Origin: Mesorhizobium_K marinum
GTDB lineage: Bacteria > Pseudomonadota > Alphaproteobacteria > Rhizobiales > Rhizobiaceae
DNA length: 64,000 nt
Strand: one strand, 5' to 3'
Assembly: GCF_040813715.1 (NCBI RefSeq)
Contig: NZ_JBFOCH010000010.1
Part shown: positions 27,823-37,433 of the stretch, in pieces
Numbering within the stretch: the stretch's first letter is position 1
Layout of the letters: every line of letters starts with the position of its first letter
Notes under the pieces: generated by a model
What the model was told of the DNA's origin: nothing
Seen by the model: only the letters and a program-made list of their open reading frames with translations
Database searches by the model: none
Position numbers and translations under genes: made by a program

Positions 27823-28143
27823 ATGACAAAGCTTACCTACATTGCCCCCGACGGCACGCGATTCGACGTCGAGGCGGAAAACGGCTCGACCGTGATGGAA
27901 AACGCGATCCGCAACGCGGTCCCGGGCATCGAGGCGGAATGCGGCGGCGCCTGCGCGTGCGCCACGTGCCATGTCTACGTCGACGAAGCCTGGACCGCGG
28001 TAGTGGGCGAGCCCGAGGCGATGGAAGAAGACATGCTCGACTTCGCCTACGACGTCAGGCCCAACTCGCGGCTGTCGTGCCAGATCAAGGTGCGCGACGA
28101 GCTCGACGGGCTGGTGGTCACCGTACCCGAACGGCAGGGCTGA
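27823..28143 (+). CDS. 2Fe-2S ferredoxin (adrenodoxin type)
   Basis: A 106-aa ferredoxin. The cluster cysteines are C40-x5-C46-x2-C49 and C86; an extra Cys44 sits inside the loop (GGACACATCHVYV). This is the ISC/adrenodoxin family, which passes electrons to P450s, hydroxylases or Fe-S assembly. ATG 27823 was chosen from the conserved start MTKLTYIAPDG. A ferredoxin reductase gene begins 73 bp downstream in the same direction, so the two likely work as a pair. Confidence 0.92.
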   Translation: MTKLTYIAPDGTRFDVEAENGSTVMENAIRNAVPGIEAECGGACACATCHVYVDEAWTAVVGEPEAMEEDMLDFAYDVRPNSRLSCQIKVRDELDGLVVTVPERQG

Positions 28144-28216
28144 CGAACGGTCGCGCGGCTGCCCCGCCGCGTGCTAGGACTGCATGCTTTCGCTTGAATC
28201 ATCGAGGGGCATGCGC

Positions 28217-29242
28217 ATGACCACAGTCACCCGGACAGACGTCCTCATCGTCGGTGCAGGGCCGGTCGGCCTGTTCGCCGTGTTCGAACTCGGCCTCTTC
28301 GACATGAAGTGCCACCTGATCGACATCCTCGACAGGCCCGGCGGACAGTGCGCGGAGCTTTATCCGGAAAAGCCGATCTACGACATCCCGGCTCTCCCGT
28401 CGGTCTCGGCGCATGAACTGGTTGATCGGCTGATGGAGCAGATCGCACCGTTCAAGCCGGAATTCACCTTCAACCGCATGGTGTCGGGACTGGAGAAGCT
28501 GGAGGACGGCACGTTCCGCGTCACCACCGACGAGAACGAGGTTTTCGAGGCGAAGGTCGTCGTCATCGCGGCGGGCGGCGGATCCTTTCAGCCGAAGCGA
28601 CCGCCGATCCCCGGCATCGAGGCCTTCGAGGGAGAAAGCGTCTTCTATTCGGTGCGGCGGATGGAGGAGTTCCGCGGCCATGACCTGGTCATCGTCGGCG
28701 GCGGCGATTCAGCGCTCGACTGGACGCTGAACCTGCAGCCGATCGCCAGGAGCGTGACGCTGGTCCACCGGCGTCCCGAGTTCCGTGCCGCGCCCGACAG
28801 CGTCAACAAGATGTACGCGCTTCAGGAAATGAAGCAGCTCGACTTCCGCGTCGGCCAGGTTTCCGCGCTGCGCGGCGCAGGCGGCCAACTCGAGGCGGCC
28901 ACCATCAAGGGACCGGACGGCGATGTCGAGATCGCCTGCACGCGCATGCTGCCGTTCTTCGGGCTGACCATGAAGCTCGGCCCGATCGCCGACTGGGGGC
29001 TCAACCTCCATGAGAACCTGATCCCCGTGGACACCGAGAAGTTCGAGACCTCGGTGCCCGGGGTCTTCGCTGTCGGCGACATCAACTGGTATCCGGGCAA
29101 GCTGAAGCTGATCCTGTCCGGATTCCACGAGGTGGCGCTGATGGCGCAGGCGGCCAAGCGCATCGTCAGCCCCGGCGAGCGCGTCGTCTTCCAGTACACC
29201 ACGTCCTCGACCAGCCTGCAGAAGAAACTCGGCGTCGCCTGA
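28217..29242 (+). CDS. ferredoxin--NADP reductase (thioredoxin-reductase-like)
   Basis: A 341-aa FAD/NADPH enzyme of the TrxR-like FNR family (YumC type). It has the FAD loop VLIVGAGPVGLFAVFELG, GGQCAELYPEKPIYDIP, the NADPH loop VIVGGGDSALDW and the C-terminal FAVGDINWYPGKLKLI. The CxxC redox pair of true thioredoxin reductases is absent, as expected for FNR. ATG 28217 is chosen over 28211 because GAGGGG lies at a proper distance. It follows the ferredoxin and should supply it with electrons. The end of the gene is repeated right of N 29509. Confidence 0.9.
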   Translation: MTTVTRTDVLIVGAGPVGLFAVFELGLFDMKCHLIDILDRPGGQCAELYPEKPIYDIPALPSVSAHELVDRLMEQIAPFKPEFTFNRMVSGLEKLEDGTFRVTTDENEVFEAKVVVIAAGGGSFQPKRPPIPGIEAFEGESVFYSVRRMEEFRGHDLVIVGGGDSALDWTLNLQPIARSVTLVHRRPEFRAAPDSVNKMYALQEMKQLDFRVGQVSALRGAGGQLEAATIKGPDGDVEIACTRMLPFFGLTMKLGPIADWGLNLHENLIPVDTEKFETSVPGVFAVGDINWYPGKLKLILSGFHEVALMAQAAKRIVSPGERVVFQYTTSSTSLQKKLGVA

Positions 29243-29814
29243 GGTCGGGGGCCGGCCAGAGCGATTTCAGGAATCGGGTGGCGCGGCGCGGGCCATTCGG
29301 GCATCCCCGGGGGAAACCCTGAACCCGAGGTGCCGCATGAAACCGCTCTTCAAGGCAATTCCCACCGAAACTGCGAGGGCGCTTCAGGCCGGCGCCGCTG
29401 ATGCCTACGGCCTGCCGCCCGAGCGCAGGATCTCCGACGGCGACCGCGTGCCCTGCCGTCATTGCCTGCGCGATGTCGCGGCCGGCGATGCGTACCTGAT
29501 CCTTGCCTNATCCTCGACCAGCCTGCAGAAAAAGCTCGGCGTCGCCTGAGGTCCGGGTCAACCGGTGCGAGTTCAGGAATCGGGTGGCGCGGCGCGGGCC
29601 ATTCGGGCATCCCCGGGGGAAACCCTGAACCCGAGGTGCCGCATGAAACCGCTCTTCAAGGCAATTCCCACCGAAACTGCGAGGGCGCTTCAGGCCGGCG
29701 CCGCTGATGCCTACGGCCTGCCGCCCGAGCGCAGGATCTCCGACGGCGACCGCGTGCCCTGCCGTCATTGCCTGCGCGATGTCGCGGCCGGCGATGCGTA
29801 CCTGATCCTTGCCT
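29204..29814. repeat. contig-overlap duplication across N 29509
   Basis: Bases 29204-29508 match 29511-29814. Coding parts are nearly identical, while the spacer after the reductase stop differs at many bases and by a 1-base indel, as expected for two strains. Confidence 0.92.
29337..29508 (+). other. duplicate 5' fragment of the DUF1203 gene (assembly overlap)
   Basis: The first 57 codons of the DUF1203 gene, cut by N 29509. The complete copy starts at 29643. It should not be counted as a gene. Confidence 0.88.
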
Positions 29815-30113
29815 ACCGTCCTTTTCCCGCGCTGCAGCCCTATGCGGAGACGGGGCCGATCTTCCTGCATGCCGAAGCCTGCGCGCGGGCCGAGGAAAGC
29901 GACCTGCTGCCGGAACTGTTCGGGCGGACCTCGGACTACCTCGTCAGGGGCTACGGGGCCGACGACCGCATCGTCTACGGGACCGGCGCGGTGGTTCCGA
30001 CGCCCGCCATCGCCGATCGAGCAGCCGAGCTGCTGGCGCGCGACGATGTCGCCTACCTGCACATGCGCTCGGCGAAGAACAATTGCCACCAGTGCCGTAT
30101 CGAACTGGGGTGA
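29643..30113 (+). CDS. DUF1203 family protein
   Basis: A 156-aa protein with the DUF1203 layout: N-terminal FKAIPTETARALQAG, a CRHCLRD zinc-ribbon-like CxxC, AYRPFPALQPYAETGPIFLH and a C-terminal MRSAKNNCHQCRIE with a second CxxC. The paired CxxC motifs suggest metal binding; function is unknown. ATG 29643 gives the family length. A hairpin terminator follows at 30184. Confidence 0.85.
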   Translation: MKPLFKAIPTETARALQAGAADAYGLPPERRISDGDRVPCRHCLRDVAAGDAYLILAYRPFPALQPYAETGPIFLHAEACARAEESDLLPELFGRTSDYLVRGYGADDRIVYGTGAVVPTPAIADRAAELLARDDVAYLHMRSAKNNCHQCRIELG

Positions 30114-30183
30114 CGGGGAGGGCGGCTCTCCGGTTCGCGACGACCTTCCCATGCGGAGCCGCAGCCGTTCCGCCCGGAAAGCA

Positions 30184-30215
30184 AAAGGCCCGCCGCATTG
30201 CAGCGGCGGGCCTTT
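30184..30215. terminator. bidirectional intrinsic terminator
   Basis: AAA, perfect 10-bp stem GGCCCGCCGC / GCGGCGGGCC with a 6-base loop, TTT. It lies between the convergent DUF1203 and outer-membrane protein genes. Confidence 0.9.
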
Positions 30216-30235
30216 GTTCGAGACGCCGGGGCGTA

Positions 30236-31480
30236 TCAGTTGAACTTGTATTTCGCTCCGACCCGCACGGTATGGAATGACGGCTCGATGCCGTCGGGGC
30301 CGCCGTCGAAGTCTTCGCTGTCATACTGCGAGTAGCGATACTCGAGATTGAGCGAAACATTCTCGGTCACAGCCGTTTCGAGGCCGCCGCCGACGCTGAA
30401 GCCGCTGGAATCCCAGTCAAGCCCATCGCCGATGATCGAGGGAACATCGAACTCGAAGTGCTGCCAGCTGTAGCCGGCGAGCGCGTATGCAAGGGTCGTC
30501 TCGCTCATCTTGAGGCCGGCGCGCGCCAGAATGTCGAAGCCGTAGTCGGCATCGAGACTTATGCTGCCGCCGCCCATGCTGATCTCGGTGGAGATGCCGG
30601 AATAGCGCCCGTCCACCTGGACACCGGCGACCCAGTTGCCGAAGTCGTGGTCGTAACCGACGTTGAGTTCGCCGAAGATGCCTTCACCGCCGAGCCCGTT
30701 GAACTCGCCGCCCAATTCATAGACGCCGGCTCCCGCGCCGAGCGCGCCGCCCACGTAGAAGCCGGTCCAGTTGTAGGCCGGAACCTCGAACGACGCTCCG
30801 CCGCCATTGTTCATGCCGAAGCGGTAGTTGGCGCCCACGCGGAAGGTATGGCTGGACACGTCCGAATCGAAGATTCCGTCGGGAGCGCCGAGGTCCTCGA
30901 GGAGGTTGTTGGTGCCGAACTGGGTGAAGCGGTATTCGGTCTTCAGGGTCCAGTTGCCAGCGACGGCCGTCTCTACGCCGACGCCGAGGAAGTAGCCGTC
31001 GCGGTCCGAGTCGAGATCGCTGCCTGGACCCATGAAACCATCGATCTCGCCCTTCTGCCAGGCGTAGCCGCCGAGCATGTAGCCAAGGGTCGAGGGCGTC
31101 AGCAGATATCCGGCGCGCAGACCGAGATCGAATCCATAGGTGTCGGACGCCGATGCATCGGATCCGAGCCTCGTCTCGACGCCGCTGTAGTGTACGTCCG
31201 CCAGAGCGCCGAACAGGAACCGGGGCGAGACCATGTAGTCGTAGCCGACGGTCAGTTCACCGAAGACGCCTTCGGCGCCGAAGCCGTCCAGGTAACCACC
31301 GCCGAGCCCGCTCAGCCTAGCGACATTGGCGCCGGCACCAACGCCCAAGCCGACGTAGAAGCCGCCCCAATTGTAGCCTGCTACCGGCGCCTCCTCGACG
31401 ACCGCGTCCGCCGCGTGGACCGCCGAAGCGATCGCAACCGCCGATGCCGCGCCGAAAAGAATCTTTGTCAGTTTTGTCAT
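30236..31480 (-). CDS. outer-membrane protein with two tandem β-barrel domains
   Basis: A 414-aa protein with a signal peptide (MTKLTKILFGAASAVAIASAVHAAD). It contains two consecutive Omp25/Omp31-like porin-family barrels. The first starts at YNWGGFYVGLGVG (~35) and ends at HTFRVGANYRFG (~230). The second starts at YNWTGFYVGGALG (~242) and ends with HTVRVGAKYKFN at the C terminus, carrying the terminal aromatic signature for BAM. Both share FGELTVGYD / FGELNVGYD and LEYRYSQYD-type strands. Usual relatives have one eight-strand barrel in ~200-250 aa, so this is a two-barrel fusion or duplication. The start at 31480 leaves GGGTGG upstream. Likely structural or a minor pore. Confidence 0.87.
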   Translation of the reverse strand: MTKLTKILFGAASAVAIASAVHAADAVVEEAPVAGYNWGGFYVGLGVGAGANVARLSGLGGGYLDGFGAEGVFGELTVGYDYMVSPRFLFGALADVHYSGVETRLGSDASASDTYGFDLGLRAGYLLTPSTLGYMLGGYAWQKGEIDGFMGPGSDLDSDRDGYFLGVGVETAVAGNWTLKTEYRFTQFGTNNLLEDLGAPDGIFDSDVSSHTFRVGANYRFGMNNGGGASFEVPAYNWTGFYVGGALGAGAGVYELGGEFNGLGGEGIFGELNVGYDHDFGNWVAGVQVDGRYSGISTEISMGGGSISLDADYGFDILARAGLKMSETTLAYALAGYSWQHFEFDVPSIIGDGLDWDSSGFSVGGGLETAVTENVSLNLEYRYSQYDSEDFDGGPDGIEPSFHTVRVGAKYKFN

Positions 31481-31510
31481 ATGCCACCCGCCCATGCGTT
31501 ATGTCCGCGC

Positions 31511-31877
31511 GACATGTACGCGGGTCGCGGCTCCAGGGCTGTAACAAAACTGCCACAGCCGCACGCTTCTCGAAAAAGCGTCGGATCAGGGGCGGGAAAT
31601 CGAGCCCTTCGGGACACTTAGCTGGCTTGGGACGGGCAATTCAAATTCTCCCGGGCAAGAACGAAACGCCCTCCGAAGGGGGCGTTTCGNTTCCGCAGGA
31701 CATGTACGCGGGTCGCGGCTTCAGGGCTGTAACAAAACTGCCACAGCCGCACGCTTCTCGAAAAAGCGTCGGATCAGGGGCGGGAAATCGAGCCCTTCGG
31801 GACACTTAGCTGGCTTGGGACGGGCAATTCAAATTCTCCCGGGCAAGAACGAAACGCCCTCCGAAGGGGGCGTTTCG
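31511..31877. repeat. contig-overlap duplication across N 31690
   Basis: Bases 31511-31689 match 31699-31877 with a single clear substitution. Confidence 0.92.
31850..31877 (-). terminator. hairpin after alanine dehydrogenase gene
   Basis: Stem CGAAACGCCC / GGGCGTTTCG close behind the ald stop. No long T-run follows on the minus strand, so it may be weak. The same hairpin appears in the repeated copy at 31662-31689. Confidence 0.6.
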
Positions 31878-31894
31878 ATGCACCGGAAAACGGG

Positions 31895-33010
<1,116 letters not shown>

Positions 33011-33168
33011 GCGAATTCCTCCTTCTGGCCGTTTGGGCCATGCTCCCTGTATGGTCGCGATTAGAACAGAAGTCGCACCGAACGTGTTTGCGAATGTCGT
33101 TGCGCCGAAGGGCAGAAAAGCGATATTCGTTGCACGAAATCCCGCACGCTTCGCAGAAGGTTCGAATA

Positions 33169-33642
33169 TTGCCCCTCGACAGGATTGATATCGCCATTCT
33201 TGAAGCCCTGCAGAAGGACGGGCGAATGTCCAACGCGGCGCTTGCCGAGACCGTCGGGCTGTCGCAATCGGCCTGTTCTCGTCGCCTCGACAACCTGGAG
33301 AAGTCCGGTGTCATCCGCGGTTATCACGCAAGGCTGTCGAACGCGGCGCTCGGCCTGCAGATGACGGTGATCGTCCACATATCGCTCTCCGGCCAGTTCG
33401 AGAAGACGCTGTCGGAATTCGAGGCGGCGGTAAAGCGCTGCCCCAACGTGCTGTCCTGCCACCTGACTTCGGGCGAACACGACTACATCCTGCGCATCGC
33501 CGCCCGCGACCTGCCGGACTACGAGCGGATCCACAAGGAGTGGCTGACCGCCATGCCGCATGTGACCAGGATCAATTCATCCTTTGCTCTGCGTGAAATC
33601 GTCGACCGCACGACGATGGGCATGAAGCCGGAACTCGCATAG
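33169..33642 (+). CDS. Lrp/AsnC-family transcriptional regulator
   Basis: A 157-aa regulator: N-terminal winged helix (LDRIDIAILEALQKDGRMSN, VGLSQSACSRRLDNLEKSGVI) and C-terminal RAM ligand domain (VLSCHLTSGEHDYILRIAARDL). I start it at TTG 33169, with AGAAGG eight bases upstream, because this gives the normal Lrp length; the open frame reaches 33040 through residues unlike the family. It lies divergent to ald and likely senses alanine or another amino acid to control it. That target is inferred from position. Confidence 0.88.
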   Translation: MPLDRIDIAILEALQKDGRMSNAALAETVGLSQSACSRRLDNLEKSGVIRGYHARLSNAALGLQMTVIVHISLSGQFEKTLSEFEAAVKRCPNVLSCHLTSGEHDYILRIAARDLPDYERIHKEWLTAMPHVTRINSSFALREIVDRTTMGMKPELA

Positions 33643-33643
33643 C

Positions 33644-34228
33644 TCAGACGGTCACCACCTCGTCCATCGGAATGTCGTGCGGCTGGGGATATATCGTGGC
33701 GATGTGCTGGCTGGCGTAGCCGACGCCGACGACCAGCGGCTTGGTGGGCAGGGAGGCCAAAGTGCGGTCGAAGAACCCGCCGCCATAGCCAAGCCGGAAC
33801 CGCCGGTCATCCACGCCGACCAGCGGCGCGACAACCACGTCCGGAATCACCGGATCGCCCTCCGCGGGAACGGGAATGTTCCAGACGCCCTTTTCCAGCC
33901 GGTCGCCCGGCCGGTATGCGCGGAACACCAGGGGCTGCGCCTTGGCGATGACGACCGGCAGCGCGGCGACGCCGCCGCGCCCGGTCACCGAGGCTGCCCA
34001 GGGACGCAGGTCGGGTTCGCCCCGGAAGGGCCAATAGAGGCTGACGGTGCGGCCGGCGACATCGCCTATCAACGCGTCGAGGCGCTGGGCGATGTCGACG
34101 GAGAACCCGGCGCGACGGTCGGCCGGTATGGCCAGCCGCTCGCCGATCAGGCGCTCGCGCTCGGCCTTGCGCCAACGGGCGATCTCGGGCCAGGGCGGCA
34201 TGTGCTGGCGACCTGCGTCATGTTCCAT
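33644..34228 (-). CDS. ygfA: 5-formyltetrahydrofolate cyclo-ligase
   Basis: A 194-aa enzyme converting 5-formyl-THF to 5,10-methenyl-THF with ATP. Motifs: ARWRKAERERLIGERL at the N terminus, VSLYWPFRGEPDLRPW, and the P-loop-like RLGYGGGFFDRTLA. ATG 34228 is supported by GGGAGG upstream and by length; the open frame goes on to 34342. Its stop lies one base past the end of the convergent Lrp gene. A GCCGGCA / TGCCGGC inverted repeat lies upstream near 34336-34357, possibly an mRNA hairpin. Confidence 0.92.
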   Translation of the reverse strand: MEHDAGRQHMPPWPEIARWRKAERERLIGERLAIPADRRAGFSVDIAQRLDALIGDVAGRTVSLYWPFRGEPDLRPWAASVTGRGGVAALPVVIAKAQPLVFRAYRPGDRLEKGVWNIPVPAEGDPVIPDVVVAPLVGVDDRRFRLGYGGGFFDRTLASLPTKPLVVGVGYASQHIATIYPQPHDIPMDEVVTV

Positions 34229-34435
34229 ATGCAAACGTTCCTCCCGTGAGCCACCCAGCATAGCGCGCCCGCCATCCGCCGGCTTGCGCTTCGGCGACAT
34301 GGTCGCGGACAGTGCGGCGATCACGCTTTCGTGCGCCGGCAAAGTTTCATGCCGGCGTCACGCGGATCTGCTGGACTTGCCAGAGCGGCGAGGCGATGCT
34401 GGCTCAAGGCATCGCTTCCTCACGAGGAGAACACC

Positions 34436-36439
34436 ATGTCCGAATTCCCCCGCACCGATATGTCCCCGCTGTCGCGCCGCGCCTTTCTCGCCGCCACGGC
34501 ATCGGCCGGCGCGCTGGCGGTGCTGCATCCGTTCTCCGCCCGCGCGCAGGCAAACCAGGCGCATCTCCGGATCATGGAGACGACGGACCTGCACGTGCAC
34601 GTCTTTCCCTACGACTACTATGCAGACAAGCCGAACGACACGATGGGCCTTGCGCGCACGGCCTCGATCATCGACGCGATCAGGGCGGAGGCGACCAATT
34701 CGATCCTGGTCGACAACGGCGACTTCCTGCAGGGCAATCCCATGGGCGACTACATCGCCTACCAGCGCGGCATGAAGGACGGCGACGTCCACCCCATCAT
34801 CAAGGCCATGAACACGCTTGGATACGACTGCTCGACGCTCGGCAACCACGAGTTCAACTACGGCCTCGACTTCATGTTCAAGGTCCTGGCCGGCGCGAAC
34901 TTTCCCTTCGTCTGCGCCAACCTGACAAAGGGCCAGCTGGCCGGCGACCCGACAAAGGACGAACTGTTCCTGAAGCCCTACGTCATCCTCGACAGGATGG
35001 TGAAGGATGGCGCCGGCTCCGAGCATCCCGTCCGCATCGGCCTCATCGGTTTCGTCCCCCCGCAAGTCATGACCTGGGATTCCAGGCACCTGACGGGCAA
35101 GGCGATGACCCGGGACATCGTGAAGGCCGGCGAAGCCTGGGCGCCGCAGATGCGGGAGGAGGGCGCGGACATCGTGGTCGCCCTGTCGCATTCCGGCATG
35201 GGCGAACCGGCCTATGTCGAGATGGCGGAAAACGCCTCGCTTGCGCTCGCGGGGGTCGTCGGCATCGATGCGATCGTCACCGGCCACAGTCACCTCGACT
35301 TCCCCGGCCCGAAATTCCAGGCGAAGGACGGCACCGACATGCCCGGGCTGGACGGCGCGAAGGGGCTAGTCAACGGCAAGCCTGGCGTGATGGGCGGCTT
35401 CTGGGGTTCGCACCTCGGGCTGATCGACCTCCTGCTCGAGCGCGACGGCAATACATGGAAGGTCGTGGGGTCCACCAGCGAAGCGCGTCCGATATCGAGG
35501 CGCGTCGACGGCAAGACCGAGGCGCTGGTCGAGAGCCGCGTGGAGGTCGAGGATGCCGCGAAGGCGGAACACGAGGCCACGCTCGCTTATGTGCGCACGC
35601 CGGTCGGCAAGACCTCGGCGCCACTCCATTCCTATTTCGCGCTGGTCGCAGACGACCCGTCGGTCCAGGTCGTCTCACAGGCCCAGACCTGGTACATTAG
35701 GGATATGCTGAAGGACACCGGCTACAAGGACCTGCCGGTGCTTTCCGCGGCCGCGCCGTTCAAGTCCGGCGGGCGCGGCGGTCCGGACTACTACACCGAC
35801 GTTCCGGCCGGCGACGTGGCGATCAAGAACGTGGCCGACCTCTATCTCTACCCGAACACCGTGCAGGCGGTGGCGATCACTGGCGCGCAGGTCGGGGAAT
35901 GGCTGGAAATGTCGGCCGGCATCTTCAACACGATCGAGCCAGGCAAGGCCGATCAGCCGCTGATCAACCCGGAATTCCCATCCTACAATTTCGACGTCAT
36001 TGACGGCGTCACCTACCGGATCGACCTATCGCAGCCGCCGAAATACGGTCCGAAGGGCGAGGTGCTGAATGCCGCCTCGAACCGCATCGTCGACCTTATG
36101 TTCGAAGGCAAGCCGATCGACCCCGCCCGGGAGTTCGTGGTGGCGTCAAACAATTACCGCGCCGGCGGCGGCGGCAACTTCCCGGAGATCAATCCGTCCA
36201 AGGTGATCTTCCAGGCGCCCGACACAAATCGCGACGTCATCGTGCGCTACATCGTCGAGCAGGGCACCATCAATCCGTCGGCCGATGCCAACTGGAGTTT
36301 CGCGCCCGTCGAGGGCGCGTCGGCGATCTTCGACACCGGCCCGAAAGCGAAGGAGCACATAGTCGACGTGAAGGCCGTCACGATAGAGCCTGCGGGCGAG
36401 GGCGCCGACGGTTTTGCGCGCTATCGCATCATCCTCTAG
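34436..36439 (+). CDS. cpdB: 2',3'-cyclic-nucleotide 2'-phosphodiesterase/3'-nucleotidase
   Basis: A 667-aa periplasmic bifunctional enzyme that turns cyclic and 3' nucleotides into nucleosides and phosphate. A Tat-type signal is visible (SRRAFLAATASAGAL, cleavage near ARAQA). The metallophosphatase half has TDLHVHVFPYDYY, DNGDFLQGNP, TLGNHEFNYG and TGHSHLDFPGP; the C-terminal 5'-nucleotidase half has NLYLYPNT-like and SNNYRAGGGGNFP substrate motifs. ATG 34436 follows GAGGAGA. It fits phosphate scavenging, as do the phosphonate genes farther right, though the two are not linked in one operon. Confidence 0.94.
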   Translation: MSEFPRTDMSPLSRRAFLAATASAGALAVLHPFSARAQANQAHLRIMETTDLHVHVFPYDYYADKPNDTMGLARTASIIDAIRAEATNSILVDNGDFLQGNPMGDYIAYQRGMKDGDVHPIIKAMNTLGYDCSTLGNHEFNYGLDFMFKVLAGANFPFVCANLTKGQLAGDPTKDELFLKPYVILDRMVKDGAGSEHPVRIGLIGFVPPQVMTWDSRHLTGKAMTRDIVKAGEAWAPQMREEGADIVVALSHSGMGEPAYVEMAENASLALAGVVGIDAIVTGHSHLDFPGPKFQAKDGTDMPGLDGAKGLVNGKPGVMGGFWGSHLGLIDLLLERDGNTWKVVGSTSEARPISRRVDGKTEALVESRVEVEDAAKAEHEATLAYVRTPVGKTSAPLHSYFALVADDPSVQVVSQAQTWYIRDMLKDTGYKDLPVLSAAAPFKSGGRGGPDYYTDVPAGDVAIKNVADLYLYPNTVQAVAITGAQVGEWLEMSAGIFNTIEPGKADQPLINPEFPSYNFDVIDGVTYRIDLSQPPKYGPKGEVLNAASNRIVDLMFEGKPIDPAREFVVASNNYRAGGGGNFPEINPSKVIFQAPDTNRDVIVRYIVEQGTINPSADANWSFAPVEGASAIFDTGPKAKEHIVDVKAVTIEPAGEGADGFARYRIIL

Positions 36440-36548
36440 CAGGGAGCGATGTGCGCCGGGCAGCGAGTGCGGGCCGCCTTGCGCCTCCGGCACGGGTTGT
36501 CTGCCCGCTCGAAAAGGCGGATGTTCCCCCGATCACGGGAAGCACGCC

Positions 36549-36677
36549 ATGCGCTACGTCATTGGAATTTGCATCGTGACGGCATTCCTCATCTGGGATG
36601 TCGGCTACAACGACGGCCGCTACATCACCGCCACGGTGATGGAGTTGAAGCGGCTGACGGCGATGGTCGGGGCCTGA
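36549..36677 (+). CDS. small single-pass membrane protein
   Basis: A 42-aa protein, MRYVIGICIVTAFLIWDVGY followed by NDGRYITATVMELKRL. One N-terminal membrane helix (residues 4-18) precedes a short amphipathic tail. ATG 36549 has GGGAAG upstream. Proteins of this pattern recur in Rhizobiales as unnamed small proteins. No function can be given. Confidence 0.68.
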   Translation: MRYVIGICIVTAFLIWDVGYNDGRYITATVMELKRLTAMVGA

Positions 36678-36704
36678 CCGGCCCCCCGTGTAATTCCGCC
36701 GCGT

Positions 36705-37181
36705 TGACCGCGATCCTCCGGGCTCATAAACAGCCGCCATGTTCCGGAGGCCAAGGTGATCAGGCACATCGTCTTCTTCAGCGCGAAGCGGCATGAGTCC
36801 GCCGAGGCGGTACGGTCGGGGCTCATGGCGCTCGGCGCCATCCCGCATTCCAGCGTCTTCGAGGTTTCGCTGAACACCAAGGTCGATCCGCTCTGCGACG
36901 AGGTCGACGTTGTCGTCTACGCGGAATTCGCGGACGCGGCGGCGCTCGCCGCCTACAAGGCGCATCCGACCTATNTGACCGCGATCCTCCGGGCTCATAA
37001 ACAGCCGCCATGTTCCGGAGGCCAAGGTGATCAGGCACATCGTCTTCTTCAGCGCGAAGCGGCATGAGTCCGCCGAGGCGGTACGGTCGGGGCTCATGGC
37101 GCTCGGCGCCATCCCGCATTCCAGCGTCTTCGAGGTTTCGCTGAACACCAAGGTCGATCCGCTCTGCGACGAGGTCGACGT
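36705..37181. repeat. contig-overlap duplication across N 36975
   Basis: Bases 36705-36910 and 36976-37181 appear identical. The 3' part of the gene is also present twice (36918-36974 and 37308-37364, one change). Confidence 0.9.
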
Positions 37182-37433
37182 NAAGTAGCGGCTCGACAAT
37201 CCGCCACTCCGCCTCGTTCAGATCGTATCGCGCCATTTCAAGGCCTCCTTCCGGAACCCTTGAATCAACACCGCGACCAATCAGCAAGGCCTATTGAGTA
37301 CGCGCCCTACGCGGAATTTGCGGACGCGGCGGCGCTCGCCGCCTACAAGGCGCATCCGACCTATGCCGAGACGACGGCCCGGGTCAGGCCGATGCGCGAG
37401 TTGCGCCTGTCTGCCGACGTTGTCGCCGGCTAG
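36756..37433 (+). CDS. stress-responsive A/B barrel (Dabb) protein, broken by scaffold joins and an IS end
   Basis: The protein begins at GTG 36756 (CCGGAGG upstream): VIRHIVFFSAKRHES, a Dabb dimeric α/β-barrel protein of ~95 aa ending SADVVAG. In the scaffold it is present as three pieces: 36756-36974 (ends at N 36975), 37027-37181 (identical 5' repeat, ends at N 37182) and 37308-37433 (3' end). Between the last two lies 125 bp from the end of an IS5-family element. One strain version therefore seems intact and another IS-interrupted. The stop codon is inside CTAG and overlaps the stop of the convergent methyltransferase gene. Confidence 0.78.
37183..37236 (-). CDS. IS5-family transposase, N-terminal fragment
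   Basis: Eighteen codons, MARYDLNEAEWRIVEPLL, the typical opening of IS5/IS427 transposases, cut by N 37182. GGAGG lies just upstream of the ATG. The catalytic DDE region is not in the window. Confidence 0.75.
37183..37307 (-). mobile_element. end of an IS5-family insertion sequence
   Basis: On the minus strand the fragment starts GGGCGCGTACTCAATAGG next to a TA dinucleotide, then has a ribosome site (GGAAGGAGG) and the start of a transposase gene. Only one end is present; the element body is lost at N 37182. Insertion at TA fits the IS427 subgroup of IS5. Confidence 0.75.

Larger units (their letters stand above)
31481..31894. other. intergenic stretch, no gene seen
   Basis: About 410 bp upstream of the double-barrel protein and past the end of ald. 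Nearly half is repeated (31511-31689 equals 31699-31877 with about one change) across N 31690, so the true spacer is ~225 bp. It holds the promoter of the outer-membrane gene and the ald terminator hairpin. Confidence 0.75.

Noticed and set aside
29337..29508. A second DUF1203 gene
   Set aside because: It ends at an N and is the same sequence as the start of the gene at 29643.
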